Positions 7,429 through 17,623 of a DNA stretch of 64,000 nucleotides are shown here, in pieces; position 1 is the stretch's first letter, and each line of letters starts with the position of its first letter. Source of the DNA: Streptomyces sp. NBC_00286 (GTDB taxonomy: Bacteria; Actinomycetota; Actinomycetes; Streptomycetales; Streptomycetaceae); contig NZ_CP108054.1 of the NCBI RefSeq assembly GCF_036173125.1, forward strand, positions 8,399,001 through 8,463,000, read 5' to 3'. A model generated the notes under the pieces. It searched no databases. It saw only the letters and a program-made list of their open reading frames with translations, and had not been told where the DNA came from. A program made the translations under genes and the position numbers.

Positions 7429-10033
7429 GATCCCCTTCGGCGACTGGGTCAACGACACGGTCGACTGGCTGCTCGAGCACATGGCGTGGCTCTTCGACTT
7501 CTTCAAGGCGATCTTCGAAGGCACGTACGACGGAATCAACGCCGTCCTCCAGGCCCCGGAACCGCTCCTCCTCGCGGGCATCTTCGCCGTGATCGCGTTC
7601 TGGCTGCGCGGCACCTCAGCCGGTGTCCTCACCTTCCTCGGGTTCGCCTTCATCGACTCCGTCGAACTGTGGGAAGACGCGATGGTGACCCTGTCGCTGG
7701 TCCTCGTGGCGACGATCATCGCGCTCGCCGTCGCGGTACCCGTGGGCATCTGGGCGGCGCGCTCCGACCGGGTGAGCAACACGGTCCGGCCGGTGCTCGA
7801 CTTCATGCAGACGCTGCCGGCGATGATCTACCTCATCCCGGCGATCCTGTTCTTCGGCACCGGCGCCCCCGCGGGCATCGTGGCCACCATGATCTTCGCC
7901 CTGGCGCCCGGCGTCCGGATGACGGAACTGGGCATCCGCCAGGTCGACAAGGAACTGGTCGAAGCCGCCGACGCGTTCGGCACCACCCCCGGCAACACCC
8001 TGCTGCGCATCCAGCTCCCGCTGGCGTTGCCCACAGTCATGGCCGGCGTCAACCAGGTCATCATGCTGGGCCTGTCCATGGCCGCCATCGCGGGCATGGT
8101 CGGCGCGGGCGGACTCGGCGGCGACGTGAACGAAGCCCTCGGCCAGCTGAACGTGGGCCTGGGCTCCGAGGCCGGCGTCGCCATCGTCATCCTGGCGATC
8201 TACCTGGATCGTATGACCAGCTCGCTCGGCACCCAGGTCTCGCCGCTCGGCCGCCGCGCCCTCGCCAGGCTGCGCGCCGCGCAGGGCCTGAAGATCTGGT
8301 CCTACCGTCCCCGGCCCGCCGTGGCCATGATCGGTGTCGTCGTACTCGCACTGGTCGCAGGCGGCATGGGCGTCTTCGGCGGTACGAACTCCGAGACCAC
8401 CGCCGCCGACTCCTCGAACGTCGGCCAGGGCAAGAAGATCACCATCGGCTACATCCCGTGGGACGAGGGCGTCGCCTCCACCTTCCTCTGGAAGGAGATC
8501 CTCGAGGAACGCGGCTACCAGGTCGAGACCAAGCAGCTCGAAGCCGGCCCGATGTACACCTCCCTCGCCGCCGGCGACATCGACTTCCAGACGGACGCCT
8601 GGCTGCCGACCACCCACGAGCAGTACTGGAAGAAGTACGGCAAGAAACTCGAAGACCTGGGCTCCTGGTACGGACCGACGTCCTTGGAGCTGAGCGTGCC
8701 CTCCTACATGAAGGGCATCGACTCCCTGGAGGACCTCAAGGGCAAGGCCTCGGAGTTCGGCGGCAAGATCACCGGCATCGAGTCCAGCGCCGGAATGATG
8801 GGCCTGCTGAAGGACAAGGTCCTGGGGGAGTACGGCCTCGACAAGGAGTACAAGGTCGTCGACAGCTCCACGCCCGCCATGCTGGCCGAGCTGAAGCGCG
8901 CGTACGCCAAGCAGGAGCCCATCGTCGTCACGCTGTGGTCGCCGCACTGGGCGTACAACGACTACAAGCTGACGAAGCTCAAGGACCCGAAGGGCGCCTG
9001 GGGCAAGGGCGACGACGTGCACACGGTCTCCCGCAAGGGCTTCGCCGCGGACAACCCGGTCGTCGGCCAGTGGCTCAAGAACTTCAAGATGACCGAGAAG
9101 CAGCTCACCAGCCTCGAGGCGGAGATCAACAAGGCGGGCGAGGGCAACCAGCCGCAGGCCGTGAAGGCCTGGCTGAAGTCGAACCCCGGCGTCGTCGACA
9201 AGCTGGCCCCGGTCGAGAACTCCACGGGCGGTGACCTGGCGGAGGCGAAGCGTCCGGTGGACGTCGCCTTCTTCCCCTGGGACGAGAACGTCGCCGTCAC
9301 CTACCTGTGGAAGAACGTCCTGGCCCGCCGCGGCTACACGCTGAACCTCAAGCAGATGGACGTCGGTCCGGTCTACACGGGCCTGTCCACCGGCGACATC
9401 GACGTCAACTTCGACGCGTGGCTGCCGTACGCCCAGGCGAACTACTGGGACAAGTACAAGAACAACCTGAGAGACCTGGGCACCTGGTACCAGCCGACCT
9501 CGCTGGAGCTCGCCGTGCCCTCGTACGTGAAGGACGTGAAGTCCCTGGCGGATCTCAAGGGCAAGGCCGACACCTTCGGCGGCAAGATCATCGGCATCGA
9601 GCCGGGCACCGGCGAGATGAACCTGCTCAAGAAGGACGTCCTGCCGGGCTACGGCCTGGACAAGGAGTACGAGGTCGTCGACGGCTCCACGCCCGCGATG
9701 CTGGCCGAGCTGAAGCGCGCGTACGCCAAGAAGGAGCCGATCATCGCCGTCCTTTGGTCCCCGCACTGGGCCTACAGCGAGTACGACCTCACCAAGCTGT
9801 CGGACGAGAAGAAGCTCTTCGGCGAGGGGAACACGATCCGCACGATCACCAACAAGGCGTTCCCCGGCCAGTACCCGCAGCTCACGAAGTGGATCAAGAA
9901 CTTCAAGATGAGCGAGGACGAACTCGGCACCCTGGAGGCCGAGATCAAGGACCGCGGCCAGGGCAACGAGGAGGAGGCCGTCGAAGCGTGGCTCAAGGAG
10001 CACCCGGACATGGTGAGCCGGATGACTCCGTAG
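7421..10033 (+). CDS. Betaine ABC transporter permease fused to two tandem substrate-binding domains
   Basis: 870 residues. Residues 1-290 form a ProW/OpuAB permease with about six membrane spans and the ATPase-contacting loop EAADAFGTTPGNTLLRIQLP (181-200). A further hydrophobic segment (298-320) anchors the extracellular part. Then come two OpuAC-type binding domains, about 338-600 and 608-870, similar over their whole length (FxPWDE start, GDID with TDAWLP or FDAWLP, LWSPHWAY). The conserved Trp and aromatic residues of the betaine site appear in both. Permease-binding domain fusions are known (OpuABC), but two binding domains in series in this gene are unusual. The 870-residue length reflects the second copy. 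A strong terminator follows. Confidence 0.9.
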   Translation: MPRIPFGDWVNDTVDWLLEHMAWLFDFFKAIFEGTYDGINAVLQAPEPLLLAGIFAVIAFWLRGTSAGVLTFLGFAFIDSVELWEDAMVTLSLVLVATIIALAVAVPVGIWAARSDRVSNTVRPVLDFMQTLPAMIYLIPAILFFGTGAPAGIVATMIFALAPGVRMTELGIRQVDKELVEAADAFGTTPGNTLLRIQLPLALPTVMAGVNQVIMLGLSMAAIAGMVGAGGLGGDVNEALGQLNVGLGSEAGVAIVILAIYLDRMTSSLGTQVSPLGRRALARLRAAQGLKIWSYRPRPAVAMIGVVVLALVAGGMGVFGGTNSETTAADSSNVGQGKKITIGYIPWDEGVASTFLWKEILEERGYQVETKQLEAGPMYTSLAAGDIDFQTDAWLPTTHEQYWKKYGKKLEDLGSWYGPTSLELSVPSYMKGIDSLEDLKGKASEFGGKITGIESSAGMMGLLKDKVLGEYGLDKEYKVVDSSTPAMLAELKRAYAKQEPIVVTLWSPHWAYNDYKLTKLKDPKGAWGKGDDVHTVSRKGFAADNPVVGQWLKNFKMTEKQLTSLEAEINKAGEGNQPQAVKAWLKSNPGVVDKLAPVENSTGGDLAEAKRPVDVAFFPWDENVAVTYLWKNVLARRGYTLNLKQMDVGPVYTGLSTGDIDVNFDAWLPYAQANYWDKYKNNLRDLGTWYQPTSLELAVPSYVKDVKSLADLKGKADTFGGKIIGIEPGTGEMNLLKKDVLPGYGLDKEYEVVDGSTPAMLAELKRAYAKKEPIIAVLWSPHWAYSEYDLTKLSDEKKLFGEGNTIRTITNKAFPGQYPQLTKWIKNFKMSEDELGTLEAEIKDRGQGNEEEAVEAWLKEHPDMVSRMTP

Positions 10034-10062
10034 CGATGCGGTAGTACGGCAGCAGTCCACTG

Positions 10063-10123
10063 AGGGGTGGGCTTCGCCCGCGGGGACCGTGCGGTTCCGG
10101 TGCGGCGAAAGCCCGCCCCTTTG
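10063..10123 (+). terminator. Terminator of the betaine transporter operon
   Basis: Arms around 10064-10078 and 10104-10119 form a long GC-rich stem (GGGCTTCGCC pairing with GGCGAAAGCCC), followed by TTTGTTT. It lies 30 bases after the transporter stop codon. Confidence 0.75.
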
Positions 10124-10200
10124 TTTACGGCCTTGTGACGGCCGCATGAAACGGTTTGCCGAACGTGCGTAGGGTGCAAACAAAACATCGGGAGACATTG

Positions 10201-10259
10201 GCTCGTACGTTCCTCGTATGTAGTACTCCGGACGTACGAGAGGTACGAGACGTACGAGC
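10201..10259. promoter_or_regulatory. Operator-like repeats upstream of the XRE-cupin gene
   Basis: Three 9-base direct repeats related to ACGTACGAG occupy 10232-10258, and a reverse-oriented copy starts at 10202 (CTCGTACGT). Together they make an imperfect inverted repeat of roughly 17 bases per arm. It lies 70-125 bases before the regulator start, which suggests autoregulation by the XRE protein. Confidence 0.45.
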
Positions 10260-10326
10260 ACCGGGCTGTCACCGAGCCGCCCGCACCGATCCACGCACCG
10301 ACGACGCACAGGAGGGAGCCGAAGCG

Positions 10327-10893
10327 ATGGACGACAACAAAGACGCCCTTCGGGTGGGCGCGGCCGTCCGGCGGCGGCGCCGGGCACTGGAGCTCACCCT
10401 CGCCGTCGTCGCCGAGCGCAGCGGACTGTCGGTGCCGTTCCTGAGCCAGGTCGAGAACGAGCGGGCCCGGCCGAGCATGCGCTCCCTGCAGCGCGTCGCC
10501 GACGCCCTCGGGACGACCTGCGTCGAACTCCTCGCCGCCGCCGACCCGGCGCGCAGCGTGGACGTCGTGCGCTCCGACGACTCGGAGTTCACCCCCCACG
10601 AGCCCCTCGTGCGCCCCCTGGTGCGCGGTCACCACCAGTTGCACGCCATGGAGTTCAGCGGCGACCACGACGCCGGGCGCGAATTCCAGCACCGCAACGA
10701 CGAGTTGATGTACGTCGCGGACGGCGCCGTCGAGGTCGAGGCGGAGGGCCGCGCGTACCGGCTGGGGCGCGGCGACACGCTGTACATGACCGGTGGCGTA
10801 CGGCACCGGTGGCGGGCGACCGTGCCGGACACACGTGTGCTGGTCGTGGCGGTCGCGGACCATATCGAGGCGGCGGAGGACGCGCAGCGGTGA
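10327..10893 (+). CDS. XRE-family transcriptional regulator with C-terminal cupin domain
   Basis: 188 residues from the ATG at 10327, which is chosen because of the AGGAGG ten bases upstream. Longer upstream starts run through the operator-like repeats. Residues about 10-65 are a Cro/C1-type helix-turn-helix (TLAVVAERSGLSVPFLSQVEN), and residues about 105-180 are a cupin (HRNDELMYVADGAVEVEAEGR, GDTLYMTGGVRHRW). This architecture (MmsR/PuuR-like) usually controls amine, amino acid or osmolyte metabolism. It follows the betaine transporter but after a terminator, so it is a separate transcription unit. Ligand unknown. Confidence 0.85.
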   Translation: MDDNKDALRVGAAVRRRRRALELTLAVVAERSGLSVPFLSQVENERARPSMRSLQRVADALGTTCVELLAAADPARSVDVVRSDDSEFTPHEPLVRPLVRGHHQLHAMEFSGDHDAGREFQHRNDELMYVADGAVEVEAEGRAYRLGRGDTLYMTGGVRHRWRATVPDTRVLVVAVADHIEAAEDAQR

Positions 10894-10917
10894 GGGACGC
10901 ACTGCGGTGAGGGTGGT

Positions 10918-11643
10918 GTGCCGGTGAGGGTGGTGTCTCTGGTCCCGTCCCTCACGGAGGCGGTGGCCGCCTCGGCGCCGGACTCGCCGGGCCTGTTGGT
11001 CGGGGCGACGGACTGGTGCAGCCATCCCGCCGATCTCGATGTCGTACGGATCGGGGGCACGAAGAACCCGGATGTCGAGCGGATCGTACGGCTCGCGCCC
11101 GACCTCGTGATCGCCAACGAGGAGGAGAACCGGGAGCCGGATCTGACCGCCCTGCGGGAGACGGGGCTCGAGGTCCTGGTGACCGAAGTGCGGGATGTGC
11201 CGCAGGCGTTTCGTGAGCTGGAGCGGGTGCTTGAGGCCTGTGGGGTTCGGGCGCGCCCGCGGTGGCTGGACGAGGCGGAGGCGGTGTGGGCGGACCTGCC
11301 GGTGCCGGCGCGTCGCCGCCGTGCCGTTGTGCCGATCTGGCGGCGGCCGTGGATGGTGCTCGGGCGGGACACCTTCGCGGGTGACGTACTGGCGCGGCTG
11401 GGCGTGGACAACGTGTACGCCGGTCATGCGGAGCGCTATCCGCGGGTGCCGATCGAGGAGTTGAGGTCCGCGGAGTACGTCGTGCTGCCGGACGAGCCGT
11501 ACCGTTTCACGGCCGAGGACGGCCCCGAGGCGTTCGAGGGTCGGCCTTGCGCACTGGTCAGCGGGCGGCATCTCACTTGGTACGGCCCTTCGTTGGTCGA
11601 GGCACCGGGAGTACTCGGCAGAGCAATTGCCTCCACCGGTTGA
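10918..11643 (+). CDS. Helical-backbone metal/cobalamin-binding-type protein (BtuF-like), no signal peptide
   Basis: 241 residues. The N-terminus RVVSLVPSLTEAV, the DVERIVRLAPDLVIANEEENR segment and the DVLARLGVDNVYAG segment are typical of the BtuF/periplasmic-binding-protein-like cobalamin or chelate binders. There is no secretory signal or lipobox, so the protein should be cytoplasmic, unlike transporter-linked binding proteins, and no ABC transporter gene adjoins. The GTG start at 10918 is 24 bases after the XRE stop, with a possible alternative GTG six bases downstream. Family firm, function uncertain. Confidence 0.75.
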   Translation: MPVRVVSLVPSLTEAVAASAPDSPGLLVGATDWCSHPADLDVVRIGGTKNPDVERIVRLAPDLVIANEEENREPDLTALRETGLEVLVTEVRDVPQAFRELERVLEACGVRARPRWLDEAEAVWADLPVPARRRRAVVPIWRRPWMVLGRDTFAGDVLARLGVDNVYAGHAERYPRVPIEELRSAEYVVLPDEPYRFTAEDGPEAFEGRPCALVSGRHLTWYGPSLVEAPGVLGRAIASTG

Positions 11644-11710
11644 GCAGCTTCCCAAAGAGCCCGCACCCCTACCGACCCGCTTGCCCACGGCCCCGACCCA
11701 CCACGGACCT

Positions 11711-11826
11711 AAGGGGCGCGGGGCTGTGTCAATTTGCGGCTCCGCCGCGATGGGGGTCCCCCCGCTCATGGGGGTCCCCCCGCTCGAGCGAAGCCGAGAG
11801 TGGGGGAGCAGCCGAGAGTGGGGGAG
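11711..11826. repeat. Dispersed Streptomyces palindromic repeat cluster
   Basis: After the BtuF-like gene the intergenic region (11644-11923) contains a GGGGCGCGGGGCTGTG motif, a TGCGGCTCCGCCGC hairpin, then two GGGGGTCCCCC-type units followed by GCTCGAGCGAAGCCGAGAG and a run of G. The same modules recur at 12960-13055, 25982-26015 with 27541-27603, and 32761-32803. Such elements are extragenic and strongly self-complementary; here they may also terminate transcription. No gene is seen in this gap. Confidence 0.7.
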
Positions 11827-11923
11827 CGACCAGCCACCCATAACCCGCACCAAACAACGAACCCAACCGCCGGAGGCCAGGCGCGAGCCCCAAGGGCTTG
11901 GCGCTCCCACATAGGGTGGGCTT

Positions 11924-12859
11924 ATGAGTGTGGCTGAACAGGAGTTTCCCGGCTTCTCCGGAGGGCTGGCACGGCGGGTGCCCGAGCTCGGGGCGTTGGA
12001 GTTGCTGCTTGCCGTGGCGCGGCTGGGGAGTCTGGGGCGGGCGGCGCGGGAACTGGGGATCACGCAGCCGGCGGCCAGCAGCCGGATTCGGTCGATGGAG
12101 CGGCAGTTGGGGGTGGCTCTGGTGGACCGTTCGCCCACCGGGTCGCGGCTCACGGACGCCGGTGCGCTGGTGACGGACTGGGCGCAGCGGATCGTGGAGG
12201 CGGCGGAGGCCTTCGATGCCGGGGCGCAGGCGCTGCGGGACCGGCGTGACTCGAGGTTGCGGGTCGCCGCGAGCATGACGATCGCCGAGTATCTGCTGCC
12301 GGGATGGCTGATCGCGCTGCGCGCTCAGCGTCCGGATACGGCTGTGTCGTTGCTCGCCGGGAACTCCGCCGTCGTGGCCGAGCGGCTTCTCGCCGACGAG
12401 GCCGACCTCGGCTTCGTGGAGGGGTTGTCCGTGCCGACCGGGCTCGACTCGGCGATCATCGCCCATGACCGGCTGATCGTGGTGACGGCGCCGGGGCATC
12501 CGTGGGCGCGGCGGCGTCGGCCGCTGGCGGCTGCGGAGTTGGCGGAGACGCCGCTGATCCTTCGGGAGAAGGGGTCTGGTACGCGCCAGGTCCTGGAGTC
12601 GGCCCTCGGTGGGCTGGCCCGGCCGTTGATCGAGCTGTCGTCGACGACGGCGGTGAAGGCCTCTGCGGTCAGTGGCGCGGGGCCGGCGGTACTGAGCGAG
12701 CTGGCGCTCGGCGAGGAGTTGTCGGCTCGCCGGCTTGTCTCGATTCCTGTGGCGGATGTGCGCCTCAGTCGGGCGCTGCGGGCGGTGTGGCCGGTGGGGC
12801 ATCGGCCGACGGGGCCGGCGCGGGATCTTTTGTCGTTGACAGTTGCCTCCGGCGGTTGA
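11924..12859 (+). CDS. LysR-family transcriptional regulator
   Basis: 311 residues. The winged helix-turn-helix is at about 22-80 (LELLLAVARLGSLGRAARELGITQPAASSRI in outline), followed by a coinducer-binding domain (RVAASMTIAEYLLPGWL ... LILREKGSGTRQVLE). The ATG at 11924 gives MSVAEQEF; the usual N-terminal length is exceeded by about 20 residues. It is isolated between two repeat clusters, and the neighbouring gene (minus strand) encodes a GATase hydrolase of the amine cluster. Its regulon cannot be deduced. Confidence 0.88.
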   Translation: MSVAEQEFPGFSGGLARRVPELGALELLLAVARLGSLGRAARELGITQPAASSRIRSMERQLGVALVDRSPTGSRLTDAGALVTDWAQRIVEAAEAFDAGAQALRDRRDSRLRVAASMTIAEYLLPGWLIALRAQRPDTAVSLLAGNSAVVAERLLADEADLGFVEGLSVPTGLDSAIIAHDRLIVVTAPGHPWARRRRPLAAAELAETPLILREKGSGTRQVLESALGGLARPLIELSSTTAVKASAVSGAGPAVLSELALGEELSARRLVSIPVADVRLSRALRAVWPVGHRPTGPARDLLSLTVASGG

Positions 12860-12959
12860 GCGGGTGCCTCCGGCGGTTGGGCGGTTGGGTTCGTTGTCTG
12901 CCACGACGCACCCGCAGTCGCGACACGATCCCAACCCCCCACCCCGGTAGGCGCCCCAC

Positions 12960-13055
12960 CCACCCGCCGGAGGCGCCCCACCCAGCCGGAGGCGGGGGGC
13001 CTGGGGGGCGCAGCCCCCCACGCGGCGGAGCCGCAAATTGATACAGCCGGGAAGG
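12960..13055. repeat. Palindromic repeat modules between convergent genes
   Basis: The 225-base gap between the LysR and hydrolase genes holds CCGCCGGAGGCG units, a GGGGGGCGCAGCCCCCC hairpin (about 13004-13020) and an inverted copy of the GCGGCGGAGCCGC-AAATTG module found at 11726. The genes converge here, so the hairpins probably act as a bidirectional terminator. Confidence 0.6.
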
Positions 13056-13084
13056 GGCGGGGCTGGGGAAAGGAACACTCTCGT

Positions 13085-13768
13085 TCAGGTGGCCGCGCGC
13101 ACAAGCCCTCGCATCACACGCACGTCGTCCCCCATCTCCGGATGCCACTGAACCCCCAGCACCCACGCCGGACCGGCAAGTTCCAGCGCCTCCACCGTCC
13201 CGTCCGACGCATGCGCAGCAGCCGTGAGACCGGAGCCGAGGTGGTCCACGGACTGATGGTGGTAGGTGGGGACGGAGGTCTCCTCAGGCACCAGCCCGGC
13301 GTACAGAGAGCCGGGAACCGGCTTCACGGTGTGGCGACCGAAGACGCCCACCACCTCGGCATGCCCCTCGATGTGCTGCACGAGCGTCCCCCCGAGGGCG
13401 ACGTTCAGCAGCTGCATCCCCCGGCAGATCCCCAGCAGCGGAGTGCCGGAGGCGAGCGCGGCGTCGATCAGGGCGAGTTCCCAACTGTCCCGCTCACCGG
13501 CCGCGGGCCCGGTACGAGGCTCACGAGCGGCCCCGTACCGCGCCGGATCCACATCCGGACCCCCCGCGATCACGAGCCCGTCGAGCCGGGCGACGACCGC
13601 CGCGGCATGCGCGGGATCGTCGGGCGGCAGCATCGCGGCCAGCCCGCCCGCGTCCCGCACCAGCCGCGGATACCCGACGGGCAGCAGCGCCGCCTCCAGC
13701 TCCCACACACCCCAGCGCGCGGACTCCAGATACGTACTGACTCCGATCAGCGGCCTGCCGCCCACCAT
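13085..13768 (-). CDS. Gamma-glutamyl-gamma-aminobutyrate hydrolase family protein (PuuD-like class I GATase)
   Basis: 227 residues from the ATG at 13768 (GAGAAGGGG upstream); longer reading would run into the permease gene. Catalytic Cys115 lies in GICRGMQLLN, and the His209/Glu211 pair in GVQWHPE completes the triad. PuuD-type enzymes split gamma-glutamyl amides to release glutamate. With the glutamine-synthetase-like ligase and aldehyde dehydrogenase of this cluster, it would perform the last step: hydrolysis of a gamma-glutamylated acid such as gamma-glutamylglycine. It sits 25 bases downstream of the permease, in the same operon. Confidence 0.85.
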   Translation of the reverse strand: MVGGRPLIGVSTYLESARWGVWELEAALLPVGYPRLVRDAGGLAAMLPPDDPAHAAAVVARLDGLVIAGGPDVDPARYGAAREPRTGPAAGERDSWELALIDAALASGTPLLGICRGMQLLNVALGGTLVQHIEGHAEVVGVFGRHTVKPVPGSLYAGLVPEETSVPTYHHQSVDHLGSGLTAAAHASDGTVEALELAGPAWVLGVQWHPEMGDDVRVMRGLVRAAT

Positions 13769-13793
13769 GAACCCCTTCTCGTGGTCTCCTGGA

Positions 13794-15239
<1,446 letters not shown>

Positions 15240-15422
15240 GGGTGGACTCCCCAAAGGGCGGTGGACGCTCGGGTGAAAGGGGCCCGAGGCACACGAGGGG
15301 CCCCCGGCGGCACAGCAAAGCGCAATGGAACGGATCCATACCTTTGCGGGCCACGGGGGCAGAAAGCAAGAGGCGTGCGTTACGCGCCCGTTAATCGCGT
15401 CTCGCGTGGCAGCCGCGGCACG

Positions 15423-16169
15423 TCACGCGAGGAAGCCGCGCAGCAGGGCGGCGGTTCCCTCACAGTGCTCGCGCATCATCTCCCGCGCCCCGTCGGCGTC
15501 CCCGTCGAGCACGGCCTCCACCAGGGCGGTGTGCTGCTGCTGGGAATGCTCCAGGTTCCGTACCAGGAGGGGGATGCAGTCGAGGAGGTCGTTCACTGGC
15601 GCGCGTACGGCGGCGTACTGGGCGGTGAGGGTCGGCGAACCGCACAGTTCGGCGAGCGTGAGGTGCAGCATCGTGTCCAGGCGCCGGTAGTCGGCGAGCG
15701 GCGCGTCGTGCGTGCGGGCGAGGGCCTCGCGCAGGCGCGCCGACTGGTCGGCGGACAGGCCGTGGGCCGCGCAGAGGCCGGCCGCGCCCACCTCCAGGAC
15801 CTCGCGGAAGCGCAATACGTCCTCGATGTCCACACCCTCGACCCGGCGGCGCAACTCCGCCTCACCGGGCGCCTCGGTCCTGGGCCGGACGAACGTTCCG
15901 CCGTACCGTCCGCGCCGCGACTCCACCAGACCCTGGTCCTGGAGCACCTTCAGCACCTCGCGCAGCGTCACCCGGCTGATCCCGAGCCGGTCCGCCAACT
16001 CCCGTTCGGCGGGCAGCCGTTCACCACCGGGCACCAGACCGAGCCGTACCACCTGGAGGATCTGCTCCAGTGCCTCCTCGAAGCCGTTGCCCGCGCGGAC
16101 CGGCCGCAGGACGGGTGCCAGCTGATCGCCCGGCCGGTCGTTCACACCGTGCGCATCCGGCTGCGTCAT
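15423..16169 (-). CDS. GntR-family (FadR/FCD subgroup) transcriptional regulator
   Basis: 248 residues from ATG 16169 (GTG at 16202 would add 11 residues). The winged helix at roughly 25-95 contains PAERELADRLGISRVTLREVLKVLQ, and the C-terminal all-helical FCD domain carries metal- or ligand-binding histidines (HLTLAEL, HTALVEA). It is divergent from the ligase gene, with a short gap of fewer than 80 bases holding both promoters. It most likely controls the gamma-glutamylation cluster in response to the amine or an intermediate. Confidence 0.85.
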   Translation of the reverse strand: MTQPDAHGVNDRPGDQLAPVLRPVRAGNGFEEALEQILQVVRLGLVPGGERLPAERELADRLGISRVTLREVLKVLQDQGLVESRRGRYGGTFVRPRTEAPGEAELRRRVEGVDIEDVLRFREVLEVGAAGLCAAHGLSADQSARLREALARTHDAPLADYRRLDTMLHLTLAELCGSPTLTAQYAAVRAPVNDLLDCIPLLVRNLEHSQQQHTALVEAVLDGDADGAREMMREHCEGTAALLRGFLA

Positions 16170-16246
16170 CTCGCCGTGCCCCCTTCCCAAGCAATGGTTC
16201 ACGGCAATACCTTATGGCTCTCGGCTGACCGAAGGAGGCCTTTCCC

Positions 16247-17611
16247 GTGGCCCACCGCACACCACCACTCAGCGTGGAGGAGCTGCACGCTCTCGTCGCG
16301 AGCGGCGAGATCGACACTGTCGTCCTGGCCTTCCCGGACATGCAGGGGCGGCTTCAGGGCAAGCGGTTCGCCGCGCGCTTCTTCCTGGACGACGTCCTCC
16401 ACCACGGTACGGAGGGCTGCAACTACCTCCTCGCGGTCGACACCGAGATGAACACGGTCGACGGCTACGAGATGTCCTCCTGGGACCGCGGCTACGGCGA
16501 CTTCGCCATGCGTCCGGATCTCAGTACGTTGCGCAAGGTGCCGTGGAACGCTGGCACCGCCATGCTCATCGCCGACCTCGCCTGGAACAACGACTCGCCC
16601 GTCGTCGCCGCGCCCCGCCAGATACTCCGCCGCCAACTGGAACGCCTCGCCGAATACGGCTACACCGCGCAGGTCGGCACCGAGTTGGAGTTCATCGTCT
16701 TCAAGGACACGTACGAGCAGGCCTGGGACGCCAATTATCGGGGGCTGACCCCGGCGAACCAGTACAACATCGACTATTCGGTGCTTGGTACGGGCCGTAT
16801 CGAGCCTCTACTGCGTCGTATCCGCAATGAGATGCAGGCCGCGGGGCTGATCGTCGAGTCCGCCAAGGGCGAGTGCAATCCCGGGCAGCACGAGATCGCG
16901 TTCAAGTACGACGAGGCCCTGGTCACCTGTGATCAGCACGCCATCTACAAGACCGGGGCCAAGGAGATCGCCGCTCAGGAGGGCGTCTCACTCACGTTCA
17001 TGGCGAAGTACAACGAGCGCGAGGGCAACTCCTGTCACATCCACCTCTCGCTCGCCGACAAGGACGGCCGTAACGCCATGGCCGGTGACGGGCCCGGCGG
17101 CATGTCCGACGTCATGCGGCACTTCCTCGCCGGGCAGCTGGCAGCGCTGAGGGACTTCTCGCTGCTGTACGCGCCCAACATCAACTCGTACAAGAGATTC
17201 CAGCCGGGATCGTTCGCCCCGACCGCCGTCGCCTGGGGCTACGACAACCGCACCTGCTCGCTGCGGGTGGTCGGCCACGGGCGCTCGATGCGCTTCGAGA
17301 ACCGGCTGCCCGGCGGCGACGTCAATCCGTACCTGGCCGTCGCGGGACTCGTCGCGGCCGGTCTGTACGGCATAGAGCAGCAGCTCGAGCTGCCGGAGGT
17401 GTGCGCGGGGAACGCCTACACCGGCGAGTACGAGCACGTCCCCACCACCCTGCACGAGGCCGCCGAGCTCTGGGAAACCAGTCCCATCGCCAAGGCCGCC
17501 TTCGGGGACGAGGTCGTCGCCCACTACCGCAATATGGCCCGCGTCGAACTCCAGGCCTTCGACGCCGCGGTGACCGACTGGGAGCTTCGCCGCTCCTTCG
17601 AACGCATGTAG
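16247..17611 (+). CDS. glnA4: Glutamine synthetase-like gamma-glutamyl-amine ligase (GlnA4/PuuA type)
   Basis: 454 residues of the type I glutamine synthetase fold, but of the PuuA/GlnA4 clade rather than the ammonia-assimilating GlnA. Visible features are the N-terminal DTVVLAFPDMQGRLQGKRF, the metal-binding GTELEFIVF and GECNPGQHEIAFK, the CHIHLSL motif, and the NINSYKRFQPGSFAP / ENRLPGGDVNPYLA substrate loops. Such enzymes use ATP to join glutamate to an amine. The S. coelicolor homologue SCO1613 (GlnA4) has been described as gamma-glutamylethanolamide synthetase, and the gene neighbourhood here matches. GTG start with GAAGGAGG nine bases upstream, a strong ribosome site. Confidence 0.88.
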   Translation: MAHRTPPLSVEELHALVASGEIDTVVLAFPDMQGRLQGKRFAARFFLDDVLHHGTEGCNYLLAVDTEMNTVDGYEMSSWDRGYGDFAMRPDLSTLRKVPWNAGTAMLIADLAWNNDSPVVAAPRQILRRQLERLAEYGYTAQVGTELEFIVFKDTYEQAWDANYRGLTPANQYNIDYSVLGTGRIEPLLRRIRNEMQAAGLIVESAKGECNPGQHEIAFKYDEALVTCDQHAIYKTGAKEIAAQEGVSLTFMAKYNEREGNSCHIHLSLADKDGRNAMAGDGPGGMSDVMRHFLAGQLAALRDFSLLYAPNINSYKRFQPGSFAPTAVAWGYDNRTCSLRVVGHGRSMRFENRLPGGDVNPYLAVAGLVAAGLYGIEQQLELPEVCAGNAYTGEYEHVPTTLHEAAELWETSPIAKAAFGDEVVAHYRNMARVELQAFDAAVTDWELRRSFERM

Positions 17612-17623
17612 AAAGGTCCGTCC

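Noticed and set aside
7616..10387. Minus-strand open frame of 923 codons opposite the betaine permease
   Set aside because: Shadow of a real gene with tandem domains; no family motif and no ribosome site.
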